Shown one piece after another: positions 51,104 to 61,189 of a stretch of DNA of 64,000 nt. The position numbers and the translations under genes were made by a program. Below the pieces are notes generated by a model that worked only from the letters and a program-made list of their open reading frames with translations, ran no database searches and was not told the DNA's origin. Location: positions 19,439,020 to 19,503,019 of the forward strand of contig NC_080546.1 of the NCBI RefSeq assembly GCF_028640845.1, in the 5' to 3' direction. How positions within the stretch are numbered: position 1 is the stretch's first letter; each line of letters opens with the position of its first letter. Source of the DNA: Ahaetulla prasina. Taxonomy: Eukaryota; Chordata; Lepidosauria; Squamata; Colubridae.

Positions 51104-51600
51104 ATTTTGCTCTCCGAATTCATGGAGACCTAACCCTAACCCTAAGTGGATTTTCCCTGAATGGGATTTTTCCATGTATTTTGCCACGAAATATACATAA
51201 GACAGGATAGAACAATATGCATCCTCCTAACCATACCTAGGGGCTCTGAATCCAATGGCAATGCCAATTTTGCTCTCCAAGCAAAACCCAAGTATTTTGC
51301 TAGAAAACATAGATAAGTGGATTTTCCATAAATGAGATTTTCCCAAGTATTTTGCTAGAAAACATAGATAAGAGAGGCTGGAAAATGATGCACCCTCCTA
51401 ACCATACCAATGGGCTATGAATCTATTGGCAATATCTATTTTGTTCTCCTAATTCATGGAGATCTAACCCTAACCTTAAGTGGATTTTCCACAAATGTGA
51501 TTTTCCCATGTATTTTGCCAGCAACTGTAGATTAGGCAGGGTCGAAAAGTATGCACCCTCCTAACCAATCCAATGGGCTCTGAATCCATTGGTGATGTCT
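51104..51600. repeat. tandem repeat, three units of 163-171 bp
   Basis: Units begin ATTTTGCTCTCC at 51104, ATTTTGCTCTCC at 51267 and ATTTTGTTCTCC at 51438. Shared internal wording: AGTGGATTTTCC, TGTATTTTGCC, CACCCTCCTAACCA, GGGCTCTGAATCCA. They have diverged noticeably. The second unit carries an extra internal copy of GTATTTTGCTAGAAAACATA. A satellite or minisatellite seed is likely. Confidence 0.85.
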
Positions 51601-52169
51601 CTTTCTTTTTGTATTCATTCCAAATTCATTCAGCAATCCATTCAGCTCTAGTTTTTAGTTATTAATGTATAACTTGCAATCTTTCACTTTGTTTTTCCTG
51701 GTAAACACAATTATACTGCTCTTCAATGCATTAATGTTCAGATCCATCTTTCTCGTTGCATTATACATTTGATTTAACATTTAGTGTTAATCGTTTAGAT
51801 TTTTGAACCAACAATATTACTTCATCTGCATTCAGAACAGCATGCAATGTTATATTCACATAGACTATACTAGTGTTACCATAAGCATTGGTTACACAAG
51901 GCCTGTACAACTTATAGAAGGAAAGAGATCACATTGACACTTTAAATATAACGGCAAGCCACACACACACAAAAGAATAGTTGGTATGGTGATCAGCTGT
52001 TGCTTAATGGTGTGTAGCAGTGATGGATCTGGCAGCATTCATGAGACCTGGGTCATTGGACCAGGTTGGCAGTGTGTCTGCAAAATAACTAGGTGGTGGC
52101 AGCAGATTCTTCCCGGCAGTGGTGATATTTGGCAACTGGATTTGTTGAGCTTTTTTTTTTTTTTAAATG
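51601..52169. other. unrecognised sequence
   Basis: No feature recognised up to the G2 target site, apart from a T run at 52151-52164. Confidence 0.4.
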
Positions 52170-52174
52170 CCAGC

Positions 52175-52353
52175 TGTTAAGTTCGGGAAGTAACGAGGCT
52201 GGAGACCAGGGTAGTGACAACAGCTCTTTAATATATGGTGAACCCAGCAACCTGGCTGGGGAAAAACAACCCTTTATATACTGTTTAACCGGCGGCTTCA
52301 ACCAATCAGCAACGTGCTTGTTTCCCGCCTAAAATATTTAAAGATACATAACA
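52175..52353 (-). mobile_element. G2 3' LTR
   Basis: On the minus strand TGTTATGTATCTTTAAATA to CCCGAACTTAACA, with TATA box GTATATAAAGGG near 52271-52282. Confidence 0.9.
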
Positions 52354-52368
52354 CTCCTCCCCTCCCAG
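52354..52368 (-). other. G2 polypurine tract
   Basis: CTGGGAGGGGAGGAG on the minus strand next to the 3' LTR. Confidence 0.8.
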
Positions 52369-52404
52369 AAAACACTTTACCACTATTTACATATTATTTA
52401 CATG

Positions 52405-53370
52405 TTATTTTTCGACGTAGTCACGCAAATAACCTGGGCGTCTCCTAATTCTTTCAGACCTGCGCGGTTCAGTCCTGGGTGGTGTTTTTAGCTGGTCGGA
52501 GGGGCTGTTTGCTCCTCCCAGCTCTTTCTCTAGGCCATCGGGCCCTGGATTACTTGCAGACTCTTTTTCTTGGCCATCCGGCCTTGGATTACTTTTGTAA
52601 TTTTCCCTGCTGTTTCCCTCGGGAACCTGATGGCGTCGCTGGACCTCCGGGACCTCAGCTAAGTCTTGCGCCTCCCCCGGGTTATGGTCAGCTGTGGGTT
52701 CAAATAAGGATTGGTCATTATCTGTCTCATTTAGCTCGGGTTGTTCAGCTATTCGTTTCCTTATCTGATCTATGTGGCGCCTCCATACTCGGTTGTCTTG
52801 TAATTCGACTAAGTATGACTTTGGACCGGTTGCTTTTATGATTTGCCCTGCGAGCCAACTTGGGCCGTCCCCATAGTTGCGGGCCCACACTCGGTCGCCT
52901 ATGCCCATTTCTCTCGTTTTTTCTAGTTCCCCCTTGTAACCCTCTGGTGTGTAATGGGGATTCAAACGGTCAAGTGGGCACCGGAGCTTCCGTCCCATCA
53001 ATAGTTCGGCTGGGCTTCTGCCTGTAGCAGTGCTTGGGGTTCTGTGCTGAACGGCCAGAAAGAAATCTATCTTTGTTTGCCAGTCACCTGGCTTGAGCCT
53101 GGACAATGCCTCCTTAGCGCTCCGGACGGAACGCCCTGCAAGGCCATTCGACGCAGGGTGGAAAGGCGCAGAGAGGGCATGTCGGATGCCCTCCTCTGCC
53201 AAGTATTCCTCAAACTGGGCTGCCGTGAATTGCGGGCCGTTGTCGGACACCAGAGTGTCAGGCAACCCGTGGGTTGCGAATAGGTGGCGCAGGGCTGCGA
53301 TTACTGCCTCGGCCGTAGTGGATTTCATGAGTATGATCTCCAACCATTTAGAGAATGCGTCGACAACCAC
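52405..53370 (-). pseudogene. pol: G2 integrase core and C-terminus
   Basis: 321 codons counted from an internal ATG (MVVDAFSKW); the frame actually extends upstream into AGPFHGQTFL. The middle catalytic aspartate is present (VSDNGPQF, residue 43), but 35 residues later, where the DDE glutamate is expected, the protein has glycine 79 (NGLAGRSV, codon GGG against GAG). The GPY-like module (GQIIKATGPKSYLV) and the RRSERIRRRP tail remain. The equivalent G1 residue is glutamate. Strand transfer would be lost. Confidence 0.85.
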
Positions 53371-53648
53371 TAGGAAGGTTTGGCCGTGGAAAGGGCCAGC
53401 AAAATCAATGTGGATTCTTGACCAGGGCCCTTGGGGTTTTTCCCATTCCCTGACTGGGGCCGTTGGGGGTAGAGGTCTTGACTCTTGGCAAGCCTGGCAT
53501 TTCCTACCCTCTCAGCAATCTCTGAGTCCATGAGTGGCCACCACACATAGCTTCTTGCTAGCCCCTTCATCCTTACGATCCCTGGGTGACCCTCGTGGAG
53601 GAGGTCCAATACCTTTCCCCTTAATTTATCCGGGATTACCACGATCAC
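53370..53648 (-). pseudogene. pol: G2 integrase zinc-binding region
   Basis: Open from the segment before VIPDKLRGKVLDLLHEGHPG. The HH half of the HHCC motif is intact. A single-base loss near 53510 then shifts the frame, so the CxxC pair is read as NARLAKSQ. G1 shows the correct CQSC here. Confidence 0.8.
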
Positions 53649-53755
53649 CCCATAACAGGCACCCCTTGAGCCGAGAGCTCATCACGTTTTTACAAATTCC
53701 TTAAACGTTCGCCCGGCGCAGCGGCCACCCTCTTGTACCCAACCGAGTACAGTCC

Positions 53756-54238
53756 TTAACATAATGTCCCGGTATGATGCCGAGCCACTTCCTTAGATGT
53801 GACTGGGCCAGAGTCCAAAGAGTCAATAAGCAGGATGGGCGTCCCCGGAGTGGGGTCTTCGATCGCCCCTGGTAGTGGGCATCTGCTTAACGCGTCCGCA
53901 TGCCCCACTTCTTTTCCTGGTCGATGCTGCAGCTTGTAAGAATAAGCGGCTAAGAAAATAGTCCATCGAGTCAAACGTGGCGAAAGTGCCACAGGCGTTG
54001 GGCGGTCGCCAGCCAGTATTCCTAACAGCGGTCTGTGGTCAGTCACAATTTCAAAGTCTCGCCCAAAAACATATTCGTGAAATTTTTTCACCCCTGACAC
54101 AATTGCTAGCGCTTCCTTATCTAACTGGCTATAGTTCCTCTCTGGGGAGGACATCGTTCTGGAGTAGAAGGCTATAGGGGCTTCTGTGCCGTTTGGAAGT
54201 CTGTGGCTGAGCACAGCCCCACCCGTAAGGGGAGGCAT
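53756..54238 (-). pseudogene. pol: G2 RNase H region
   Basis: 160 codons with YSRTMSSPERNYSQLDKEAL, VTDHRPLLGIL and HADALSRCPLP. The first catalytic aspartate block (CDAS) lies in the frameshifted junction at about 54240-54255. The frame ends at 53756 after another shift near TSKEVARHHT. Confidence 0.8.
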
Positions 54239-54250
54239 CGCAAACCAGCA

Positions 54251-56482
54251 CTAGGGTAATGAGCTATGATACTGGATGAGCAGGCTATCGCTCGAGAGCA
54301 GGTTTTTTACTGCTTCGAAAGCCCTACTTTCCGACTTTCCCCAAGACCAAACAGTATTTTTCCCTAGAAGCTTATGCAGCGGTTCAGCAACGGTCGCTTT
54401 GTTTTTTAAAAAGACCGCGTAAAAATTCACTAGCCCCAGGAATGCCTGTAGCTCTGTTTTGTTTGTGGGCGCTGGAGCCTTTCTAATTGCCTTGACCTTG
54501 CTCTCAGTGGGGTGAATTCCTTTCTTGTCTATTCGGTAGCCCAAGAATTTGACGGATTCTACCCCTATCTGGCATTTGTTCACTTTAACCTTTAGTCCGG
54601 CTGACCGGAAAATGCCCAGAACCTTTCTCAGACGCTCCCCCAATTCCTCTACATTTTCCGCTGATATCAATACATCATCGAAGTAGGGAACTACCCCTGG
54701 GAGCCCTTGCAGAAGTCGTTCCATTAAGTTTTGGAACAGCCCTGGTGCCACACTCACCCCAAATTGTAATCGGGTACACTTGAATGCCCCCCTGTGAGTT
54801 ACAATCGTTTGGGCTTCGGCTGTGTTGGCGTCTACGGGCAGTTGTTGGTAGGCTTGAGCCAAGTCTAACTTTGCAAAGACTTGCCCTTGCCCCAAAGAGT
54901 GCAGCAAGTGTTGCACCACGGGAACTGGGTAAGCGCTTTTCTGTAAGGCTTTGTTTAGCGTCGCCTTGTAGTCAGCGCAGATTCTAATTGACCCATCTGG
55001 TTTTACTGGGGTGACGATTGGCGTCTCCCACTTTGCGTGATCGACTGGCACCAAAATTCCCTGATTTATGAGCTTATCTAGCTCCTTGTCAATTTTAGGT
55101 TTGAGGGCAAAAGGGACTCTCCTTGCCTTTAACCTAATGGGGGCTACCTGGGGGTCTAAGTTGAAGGAAATAGGGGTCCCCTTGTACTTGCCCAGGCAGT
55201 CCTTGAAGACATCTTCGAACTCGTTCATGAGCATGTCTTTCAGGTTACAGTCACTTCTGTAGATGCCAGTCACTCCCATGCCCAGTGCACGAAACCAGTC
55301 TAGTCCCAACAAACTAGGCAGGGTCCCTTCGACGATCGTGATGGGCAGGGTCTTCTTGTGTGGTCCGTACTCGACTCGGACAGAGGTGGTCCCTCGAACA
55401 GGGATTCGATTCCCTTGGTAGTCGTGGACTCGTAGCCGTTGTGTTTGCAGGTGGCGCTTCGCGACTGATGGCAGTGACTTCGCCAAAGTGTCCCAGGACA
55501 TGATGGTGATCGCTGACCCGGTGTCCACTTCGAGTCGGCACCGTACTCCTTCTATTTTGGGTTTGGTGAAGATCTTCTTCTCCACTCGGGTTGAGGCGCG
55601 GCCTATGACCACAGTCGTTTGGTTCGAATCCGCGCCTTTTTTGTTTGAGCCAATCGCGGGTCGCCTTGCCGATCCCGCGCTCTGATTGGCCGATTTGAAT
55701 TTTCGGCGGGAAGGTTGGGGAGCTCGACAGACTTGAGCTAGGTGCCCTTTCTTCTCGCACCGCCGACATGTTGCGTCCTTAAACTTGCAGCGTTGGCGCT
55801 GGTGTTGACCTCCGCAACTTCCGCATTCGTCCCGGTCCTCTTTGCCGCGTTTCTCGGTTCGGCAGACCCCTTCCTCATCCTCACCGTCGGATTCGGTCTG
55901 GATCTCTTCTTGGTGCACCGGGGTTGACTTTGTGCTCGCCTTTGGTGTGAGGGGCTTTTGCAGTGTCTCCGCCGCTTGGGTGGACATTTCATGCGCTCTG
56001 GCTTCGTCCAGGGCGTTTGCCAGCGTCAGGTTGCTTTTCGATAGCAGCCGCCTCCGCAAACGCATGTCTCGGACCCCCCTGATGAGTTGCTCCAGCAGCA
56101 CCTCGTCCAGGTCTCGGTACCCACAGTCTTTGGAGGCTTTCCGCAGGGCGGCCATGTAGTCGCCGATGGATTCGCCCTCTAGCTGCCGGCGCTCTCCAAA
56201 TTCAAAACGCCGCACGTATTTGGACGGCGTTGGCGCGAAATGGTTTTTAAGCAGGGTTTGCAGGGTTTGCCACGATACCGATTGTAACGGCGTTGGCTCT
56301 GCCAGGGCTTCCGCGATGTCGATGACCTCGGGACCGCAGTGGCTCAAGAAGTATGCCCTTTTGCGGTTGTCTGGAACTCCTTGCAGTTCGTTGGCTTCTA
56401 GAAAGCTTTCGAAACGGGTCATATACGTTCCCCATTTCTCTTTAGCCGGGTCAAACGGTGCGGGCGGAGTGTAACTGGCCAT
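54251..56482 (-). CDS. gag-pol: G2 gag-protease-reverse transcriptase
   Basis: 743 codons, starting MASYTPPAPFDP, the start shared with G1. Gag capsid-like region about 1-190, zinc knuckles near 220-255 (CGSCGGQ...C and CRRCEKKGHLAQVC), protease VDTGSA near 320, RT with RICADYK, KLDLAQAY and an intact YFDD active site near 600, then the connection region to LGLVNFYAVFL. It ends by frameshift near the start of RNase H. This part is open throughout. It would serve for capsid assembly, processing and reverse transcription. G2 keeps the RT aspartate that G1 has lost. Confidence 0.9.
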   Translation of the reverse strand: MASYTPPAPFDPAKEKWGTYMTRFESFLEANELQGVPDNRKRAYFLSHCGPEVIDIAEALAEPTPLQSVSWQTLQTLLKNHFAPTPSKYVRRFEFGERRQLEGESIGDYMAALRKASKDCGYRDLDEVLLEQLIRGVRDMRLRRRLLSKSNLTLANALDEARAHEMSTQAAETLQKPLTPKASTKSTPVHQEEIQTESDGEDEEGVCRTEKRGKEDRDECGSCGGQHQRQRCKFKDATCRRCEKKGHLAQVCRAPQPSRRKFKSANQSAGSARRPAIGSNKKGADSNQTTVVIGRASTRVEKKIFTKPKIEGVRCRLEVDTGSAITIMSWDTLAKSLPSVAKRHLQTQRLRVHDYQGNRIPVRGTTSVRVEYGPHKKTLPITIVEGTLPSLLGLDWFRALGMGVTGIYRSDCNLKDMLMNEFEDVFKDCLGKYKGTPISFNLDPQVAPIRLKARRVPFALKPKIDKELDKLINQGILVPVDHAKWETPIVTPVKPDGSIRICADYKATLNKALQKSAYPVPVVQHLLHSLGQGQVFAKLDLAQAYQQLPVDANTAEAQTIVTHRGAFKCTRLQFGVSVAPGLFQNLMERLLQGLPGVVPYFDDVLISAENVEELGERLRKVLGIFRSAGLKVKVNKCQIGVESVKFLGYRIDKKGIHPTESKVKAIRKAPAPTNKTELQAFLGLVNFYAVFLKNKATVAEPLHKLLGKNTVWSWGKSESRAFEAVKNLLSSDSLLIQYHSSLP

Positions 56483-56539
56483 CTCCGCTTTTCTGCCCTG
56501 TGTTTGCTGGGTTCGGTTCTGGTGCTCCTTAGCCTCGAG

Positions 56540-56557
56540 ATCCCACCCTCGTCGCCA
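56540..56557 (-). other. G2 primer-binding site
   Basis: TGGCGACGAGGGTGGGAT on the minus strand, one base after the 5' LTR. It is complementary to ...CCCACCCTCGTCGCCA, which fits the 3' end of tRNA-Ser(GCU) as I recall it. Confidence 0.65.
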
Positions 56558-56558
56558 A

Positions 56559-56737
56559 TGTTAAGTTCGGGAAGTAACGAGGCTGGAGACCAGGGTAGTG
56601 ACAACAGCTCTTTAATATATGGTGAACCCAGCAACCTGGCTGGGGAAAAACAACCCTTTATATACTGTTTAACCGGCGGTTTCAACCAATCAGCAACGTG
56701 CTTGTTTCCCGCCTAAAATATTTAAAGATACATAACA
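56559..56737 (-). mobile_element. G2 5' LTR
   Basis: 179 bp, one difference from the 3' LTR (GGCGGTTTC against GGCGGCTTC). Confidence 0.9.
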
Positions 56738-56995
56738 CCAGCTGTCTATACAAACCTGCTTGTTGAGCTGCATTTGACCAACAAGCCATAAGTTATGCAG
56801 GCCAGCCTTACAATTTAAGCCATAAATATATTAACAATCAAGGAGATATCACATATTTTTTGCCTTGCTGGGCCATTCTGATAAAGATCCCATTTATTTT
56901 TCACATGTGCTTTCCTTCCATTACCTAATACTTTTATCTCATTCAGTAATCTATCTTCGACTCCATATTTCCCCAGTATATTCCGTAGTCCAAAC

Positions 56996-57266
56996 CAGGG
57001 GTGAAATCCAGCAGGTTCTGACAGGTTCTGGAGAAGCGGTAGTGGAAATTTTGAGTAGTTTGGAGAACTGGCAAATACCATCTCCAGCTGGCCCCAGAGT
57101 GGGGTGGAATGGAGATTTTGTAGTATCCTTCCCCTGGAGTGGGGTGGGAATAGAGATTTTGCAGTATCCCTTGCCATGTCCACCAATCCACGCTCACCAA
57201 GCCACACCATGCCCATTAAGCCATGCCCACAGAACCGGTAGTAAAAAAAAATTGGATTTCACACTG
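56996..57266. mobile_element. hAT-type MITE
   Basis: CAGGGGTGAAATCCAGC to TTGGATTTCACACTG; duplication GTCCAAAC/GTCGAAAC (56988-56995 and 57267-57274). Inverted orientation relative to 40782. Confidence 0.8.
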
Positions 57267-57504
57267 GTCGAAACCTATTCATTTTCTGTACAGCAACAAA
57301 CCTGCAATCAACTTTCTTTCTCACCTACAGATTGATTAATGATATGGAACCATGGGAGGGTTTTTAATGTCTAATTAGTGGCAGACTGGCTCACAAAGCT
57401 ATCATAGGAAAATCTGGCACCTACAGTTAGGTTGGAGAGCTCAGCAGCAGCCAGTGAAGAAATGCAAGTTCAGTATGATATAGTCATCATCACTGTATCT
57501 CGTT

Positions 57505-57775
57505 ATTTTTTTTTTATTTGCATTTATATCCTGCCCTTCTCCGAAGACTCAGGGCGGCTTACACTATGTTAGCAATAGTCTTCATCCTATTTGTATATTT
57601 ATATACAAAGTCAACTTATTGCCCCCAACAATCTGGGTCCTCATTTTACCTACCTTATAAAGGATGGAAGGCTGAATCAACTTTGGGCCTGGTGGGACTA
57701 GAACCTGCAGTAATTGCAAGCAGCTGCTGTTAATAACAGACTGCATTAGCAGTCTGAGCCACAGAGGCCCTGTTA
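57505..57775 (-). mobile_element. tRNA-derived SINE with LINE-like tail
   Basis: Reverse of the 33692 type: tail (T-rich) and GACTCAGGGCGGCTTACACT first, tRNA-like head with GTCTGAGCCACAGAG last. Confidence 0.75.
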
Positions 57776-57940
57776 GGCAGTGAACTGAAGCTCCAGATCG
57801 CTTGTCAAGGGCAGCACCATCACTTGCAGTGGATATGGCTGGCCTTGTACAATTAATGAAATTAACAAATGAACAAACAAAGAAGCAAATGAAGTAACAA
57901 GCACCAATATGGGAAAATGAGCATTGGATTATAGCAGATA

Positions 57941-58237
57941 ATAGAATAAACAGTTGGAAAGGACCTTGGAGGTCTTCTAGTCCAACCGCCTGCTCAAGAA
58001 GAAAACCCTATACCATTTCAGACAAATGGTTGTCCAAACTCTTCTTAAAAACCTCTAATGTTGGAACACCTGCAAGCCATTCCACTGATTAATTTTTTTG
58101 TCAAGAAATTTCTCCCTAGTTCTAGGTTGGTCTTCTCCTTGATTAGTTTCCATCCATTGCTTCTTGTCCTGCCCTTAGGTGCTTTGGAGAATACGTTGAT
58201 CCCCTTTTCTTTGGGCAGCCTTTTAGATATGGGATCA
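57941..58237 (-). mobile_element. CR1-type LINE 3' fragment
   Basis: GGACCTTGGAGGTCTTCTAG, CAAATGGTTGTCCAAACTCT, GAAATTTCTCCCTAGTTC: the CR1 3' region in reverse. Confidence 0.8.
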
Positions 58238-58239
58238 CT

Positions 58240-59265
58240 GCTATCAATATTGAAAGTTATTTCCCATCAACAAATACAACCTAATCTGCTCACATTTCAA
58301 CAATGAAGCAAAGATCTTCATAAATAAACTAATGTTTCCTGCAAGACAGCAGTTATTTTGTAAGCCTGAGTGCAATCCATTTGAACTGTTGATTGATGGA
58401 ACAGATACACTGCATTGTGGATTCCATGAAATATGGATATTCAGGAAAGTAATGGTAGCAGTTTCTTTCTTTCTTTCTTTCTTTCTTTTTACTGTTGTCA
58501 CTTCTTCCAACTTTGATTAGAATTCATGGACATATAACAGGGAAGGTCATATCCTGACTCCAGTAAAGTCCCTCTTAAGTTCAGTGTAAGACACATTGTC
58601 TTAGACTCTCATAAATAATGCTACTTCAGGTCAGCTTCTTTGGATTTTATCCAAATCTGCTCTGAACGAGTAGCTTAGGAGAACTCAAGTTCAGCTCATT
58701 CCACATATCCTCAACTTACATCTTGGCTTTTCAGATTTTGCCCTTTAGAAACCCCCAGTAAATAGAGCATAAGCCATTCAGAACTAAGTGCTCATCGCTG
58801 CTTGATGTGAACATTTGTTTCACTCTGTGGCATCACAGGGGGATCTGTCATAATTCAGGATTGATTTGGACAATGCAAGAGCCTTCTTGCTATTCTGTGG
58901 GCCCTGCTTCCATTTCCCTGTATTCTTTACTTTTTTATACAAAGTGACATTTTACGAAGGCCTCTCAGAGTTCCCAGGAAACGCAATCTTTACAAAGAAA
59001 ACAAAACGAAGTCGGAAATTCCTGCACTGGTCCCATCAGGTTAGCCAATATTTCACTCAAGCATAGAATGGCAGTTTTCTTTTGTGTGGTGATAATGATG
59101 ATGGATTAAACTACACCAAAATACACTTTAACTCAAAGTTAAGATGACCCATGGGGGGGGCAGAGGGTTGGAGGAGGACGAGGGTAGCAAAAAAAGAGTA
59201 AACAGAATAAACTTTTTCCATCTTTTTGTCACGGAAGTGTGGTTGAAACAAAGTCTCCTCTTTAA
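58240..59265. other. unrecognised sequence
   Basis: Only a short (TTTC)n at 58467-58491 stands out. Confidence 0.4.
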
Positions 59266-59269
59266 TGTA

Positions 59270-59835
59270 GAGTCTACATTCTACTTCTATGATACTTTAA
59301 ATTTTTTCAAAGGGTGAATAAGTATTGTTTTAAGGTTTAGCCCTCTTCTTAGTCTACATCAGGAGTTCCCAATGGGGATGCTCACACCTCCTGGGTGTGC
59401 GAGACGATATTCCAGGGGGGTGCGAAAATTTTGGTTTAGAAGTTTTGAAATTATAGTGTATATGTATAATTATATCCATAGATTTATTTATTTATTAAGG
59501 GGTGCAAGAATACATCAGAAGTGTTCTAGGGGTTTCCAACCTTTTCTATACCCCAGACCTCTAAAACACTTCTGATATATTCTCATATCCCTGAAAAAAT
59601 AATAAATAATAATTATATGCATATAATTATACATATACACTATAATTATGAAACTTCTAAACCAAACTTTTCATGCTCCCTGGAATATCGTCTTGAATAT
59701 CGTCTGGTTGGGAACCCCTAAGAAGAGGGCTAAACCGTAAAACAATACATATTCAACCCTAAAACAATACATATTCACCCAGGCCTTTAAAAAAATTGAA
59801 ATAGCATAGAAGTAAAATTATAATATTTTAGTACT
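59270..59835. repeat. large inverted repeat (hairpin), arms about 260 bp
   Basis: AGTTTTGAAATTATAGTGTA...ATATGTATAATTATATCC on the left matches the reverse of ATAATTATACATATACACTA...AATTATGAAACTTCTAAACC on the right. Farther out, GGTTTAGCCCTCTTCTTAG pairs with AAGAAGAGGGCTAAACCG and TTCTACTTCTATGATACTTT with the end near 59815. The arms meet near 59530. ATTCAACCCTAAAACAATAC is duplicated in the right arm. A foldback DNA element is likely. Confidence 0.75.
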
Positions 59836-59864
59836 GCAATTAAAATATGTCTTGTTTTAATAAT

Positions 59865-60230
59865 GCATTTTATTTTATTTATTTATTATTTATTTATTTT
59901 TCATATTTGTATACCGCCCTATCTCCCTAGGGACTCAGGGCGGTTCACAGGCAATTAAAAATACATATAAATACAAGTTAAAATGACAGTTAAAAAACTT
60001 ATTCTATAGCCCATTATTAAAAAACAATATAAAAAATAAAAACCCGTTTAAAACCAATAAATTTAAAATCTAATCCAGTCCCGCGCAGATGAATAAATAT
60101 GTTTTGAGCTCGCGACGAAAGGTCCGGAGGTCCGGAAGTTGACGCAGTCCTGGAGGGAGTTCGTTCCAGAGGGTGGGAGCCCCCACAGAGAAGGCCCTTC
60201 CCCTGGGCATTGCCTTCCCCTGGGCTCATA
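59865..60230 (-). mobile_element. L2-like LINE 3' fragment
   Basis: (TTTA)n tail, TATACCGCCCTATCTCCCTA, GGACTCAGGGCGGTTCACAG, then the ORF end with CAGAGAAGGCCCTTCCCCTG. Same family as 2292, 2877 and 8479. Confidence 0.75.
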
Positions 60231-60316
60231 TTTATGCTTCTATGCTTGTTCTTACTATATTTTATTCATCACCCAGAGCAATGAAGGCAGCGAGTGGCAT
60301 ATAGCATTTCAATATT

Positions 60317-61187
60317 CAGATAGTCCTTACAACCATTCATTTAGTGACCATTCAACGTTACAGCGGCACTGAACAAATTGACTTACTGTAGAAGTGTTGT
60401 TCACGCTTACGGCCATTGTATATCCCCATGGTCACCTGATCAAAATTGGATACTTGGCAACTGGCTCATATTTATGACAGCTGCACTGTTCTGGGGTCAC
60501 GTGATTACCTTTTCCGGCCTTGTGACAAGCAAAATCAATGGGGAAGCCAGATAACAACTGTGTTATGAATGTAACAATTGCAGTGACTCACTTGACAACT
60601 GTGGCAAGAAAGATCATAAAATGTAGTAAAAGTTAACGTATTTTTCGGAGTATAAGACGCACCGGAGTATAAGACGCACCTTAGTTTTGGGGGGAGAAAA
60701 TAAGGGAAAAAAATCTGACTGGGTGTGGATCGGCCTCCTGGAATACCTCCAATCAGCTGTTCCCAGAGGTGAATTTTAGCAACAGATTACCTGGTTGTGA
60801 GCTCAGTGCCTTTTCTTCTGTCTCTGAAACTTCTGAAACTCTGTTTCAGAAAAACTTTTTTTTTCTGCCTCTAAAAGGTTCCAAAACAGAGTTTCAGGGA
60901 AAAAACCCTCTGAAACTTCCTTTCTGAAGCTTTTTTTCTGAAGCTTTGTGTGAAGGCTTTTTTTTTCTGAAGCTTTGTTTCTGATGCTTTTTTTAGCTTC
61001 TGCAACCTCCATTTGAGAGGCTGGGCGGGGCTACATTTGGAGTATAAGACGCACTCAGATTATCACCCTCTTTTTTGGGGGGAAAAGGTATGTCTTATAC
61101 TCCAAAAAATACAGTACTTAACAACTGTCTTGCTTACCCGTCCTAATATTGGGTTTCATTTGCAGCCGTTCAGTTGAGGACTACTTA
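60317..61187. mobile_element. TA-type MITE split by another MITE
   Basis: Left CAGATAGTCCTTAC and right GTTGAGGACTACTTA ends of the 3716 family. The interior is interrupted at 60636-61114. It resumes with CTTAACAACTGTCTTGCTTA. Confidence 0.7.
60636..61114. mobile_element. MITE with GTATTTTTCGGAGTATAAGACG ends
   Basis: 479 bp. Left ACGTATTTTTCGGAGTATAA and right (reverse) CTGTATTTTTTGGAGTATAA are inverted repeats flanked by TA. The interior at 60800-60990 is built of repeated TTCTGAAGCTTTTT-like units. Confidence 0.75.
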
Positions 61188-61189
61188 TA

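Larger units (their letters stand above)
52175..56737 (-). mobile_element. Ty3/Gypsy retrotransposon G2, full length
   Basis: 4563 bp with two 179-bp LTRs differing at one position, exact target duplication CCAGC (52170-52174 and 56738-56742), primer site, gag-pol and polypurine tract. Same family as G1 but clearly diverged in LTR and protein. Despite young-looking LTRs, pol carries about four frameshifts and a changed integrase residue. LTR identity implies recent insertion, so the shifts are either fresh damage or sequencing error. Confidence 0.9.

Noticed and set aside
51129..51146. CCTAACCCTAACCCTAA, an interstitial telomere-like motif
   Set aside because: Fewer than three units, and the third repeat unit has a degraded version, so it is part of the 165-bp tandem repeat.
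51104..51600. Regular repeats that might be a CRISPR-like array
   Set aside because: Units are about 165 bp without short repeat-spacer structure, in a vertebrate context.
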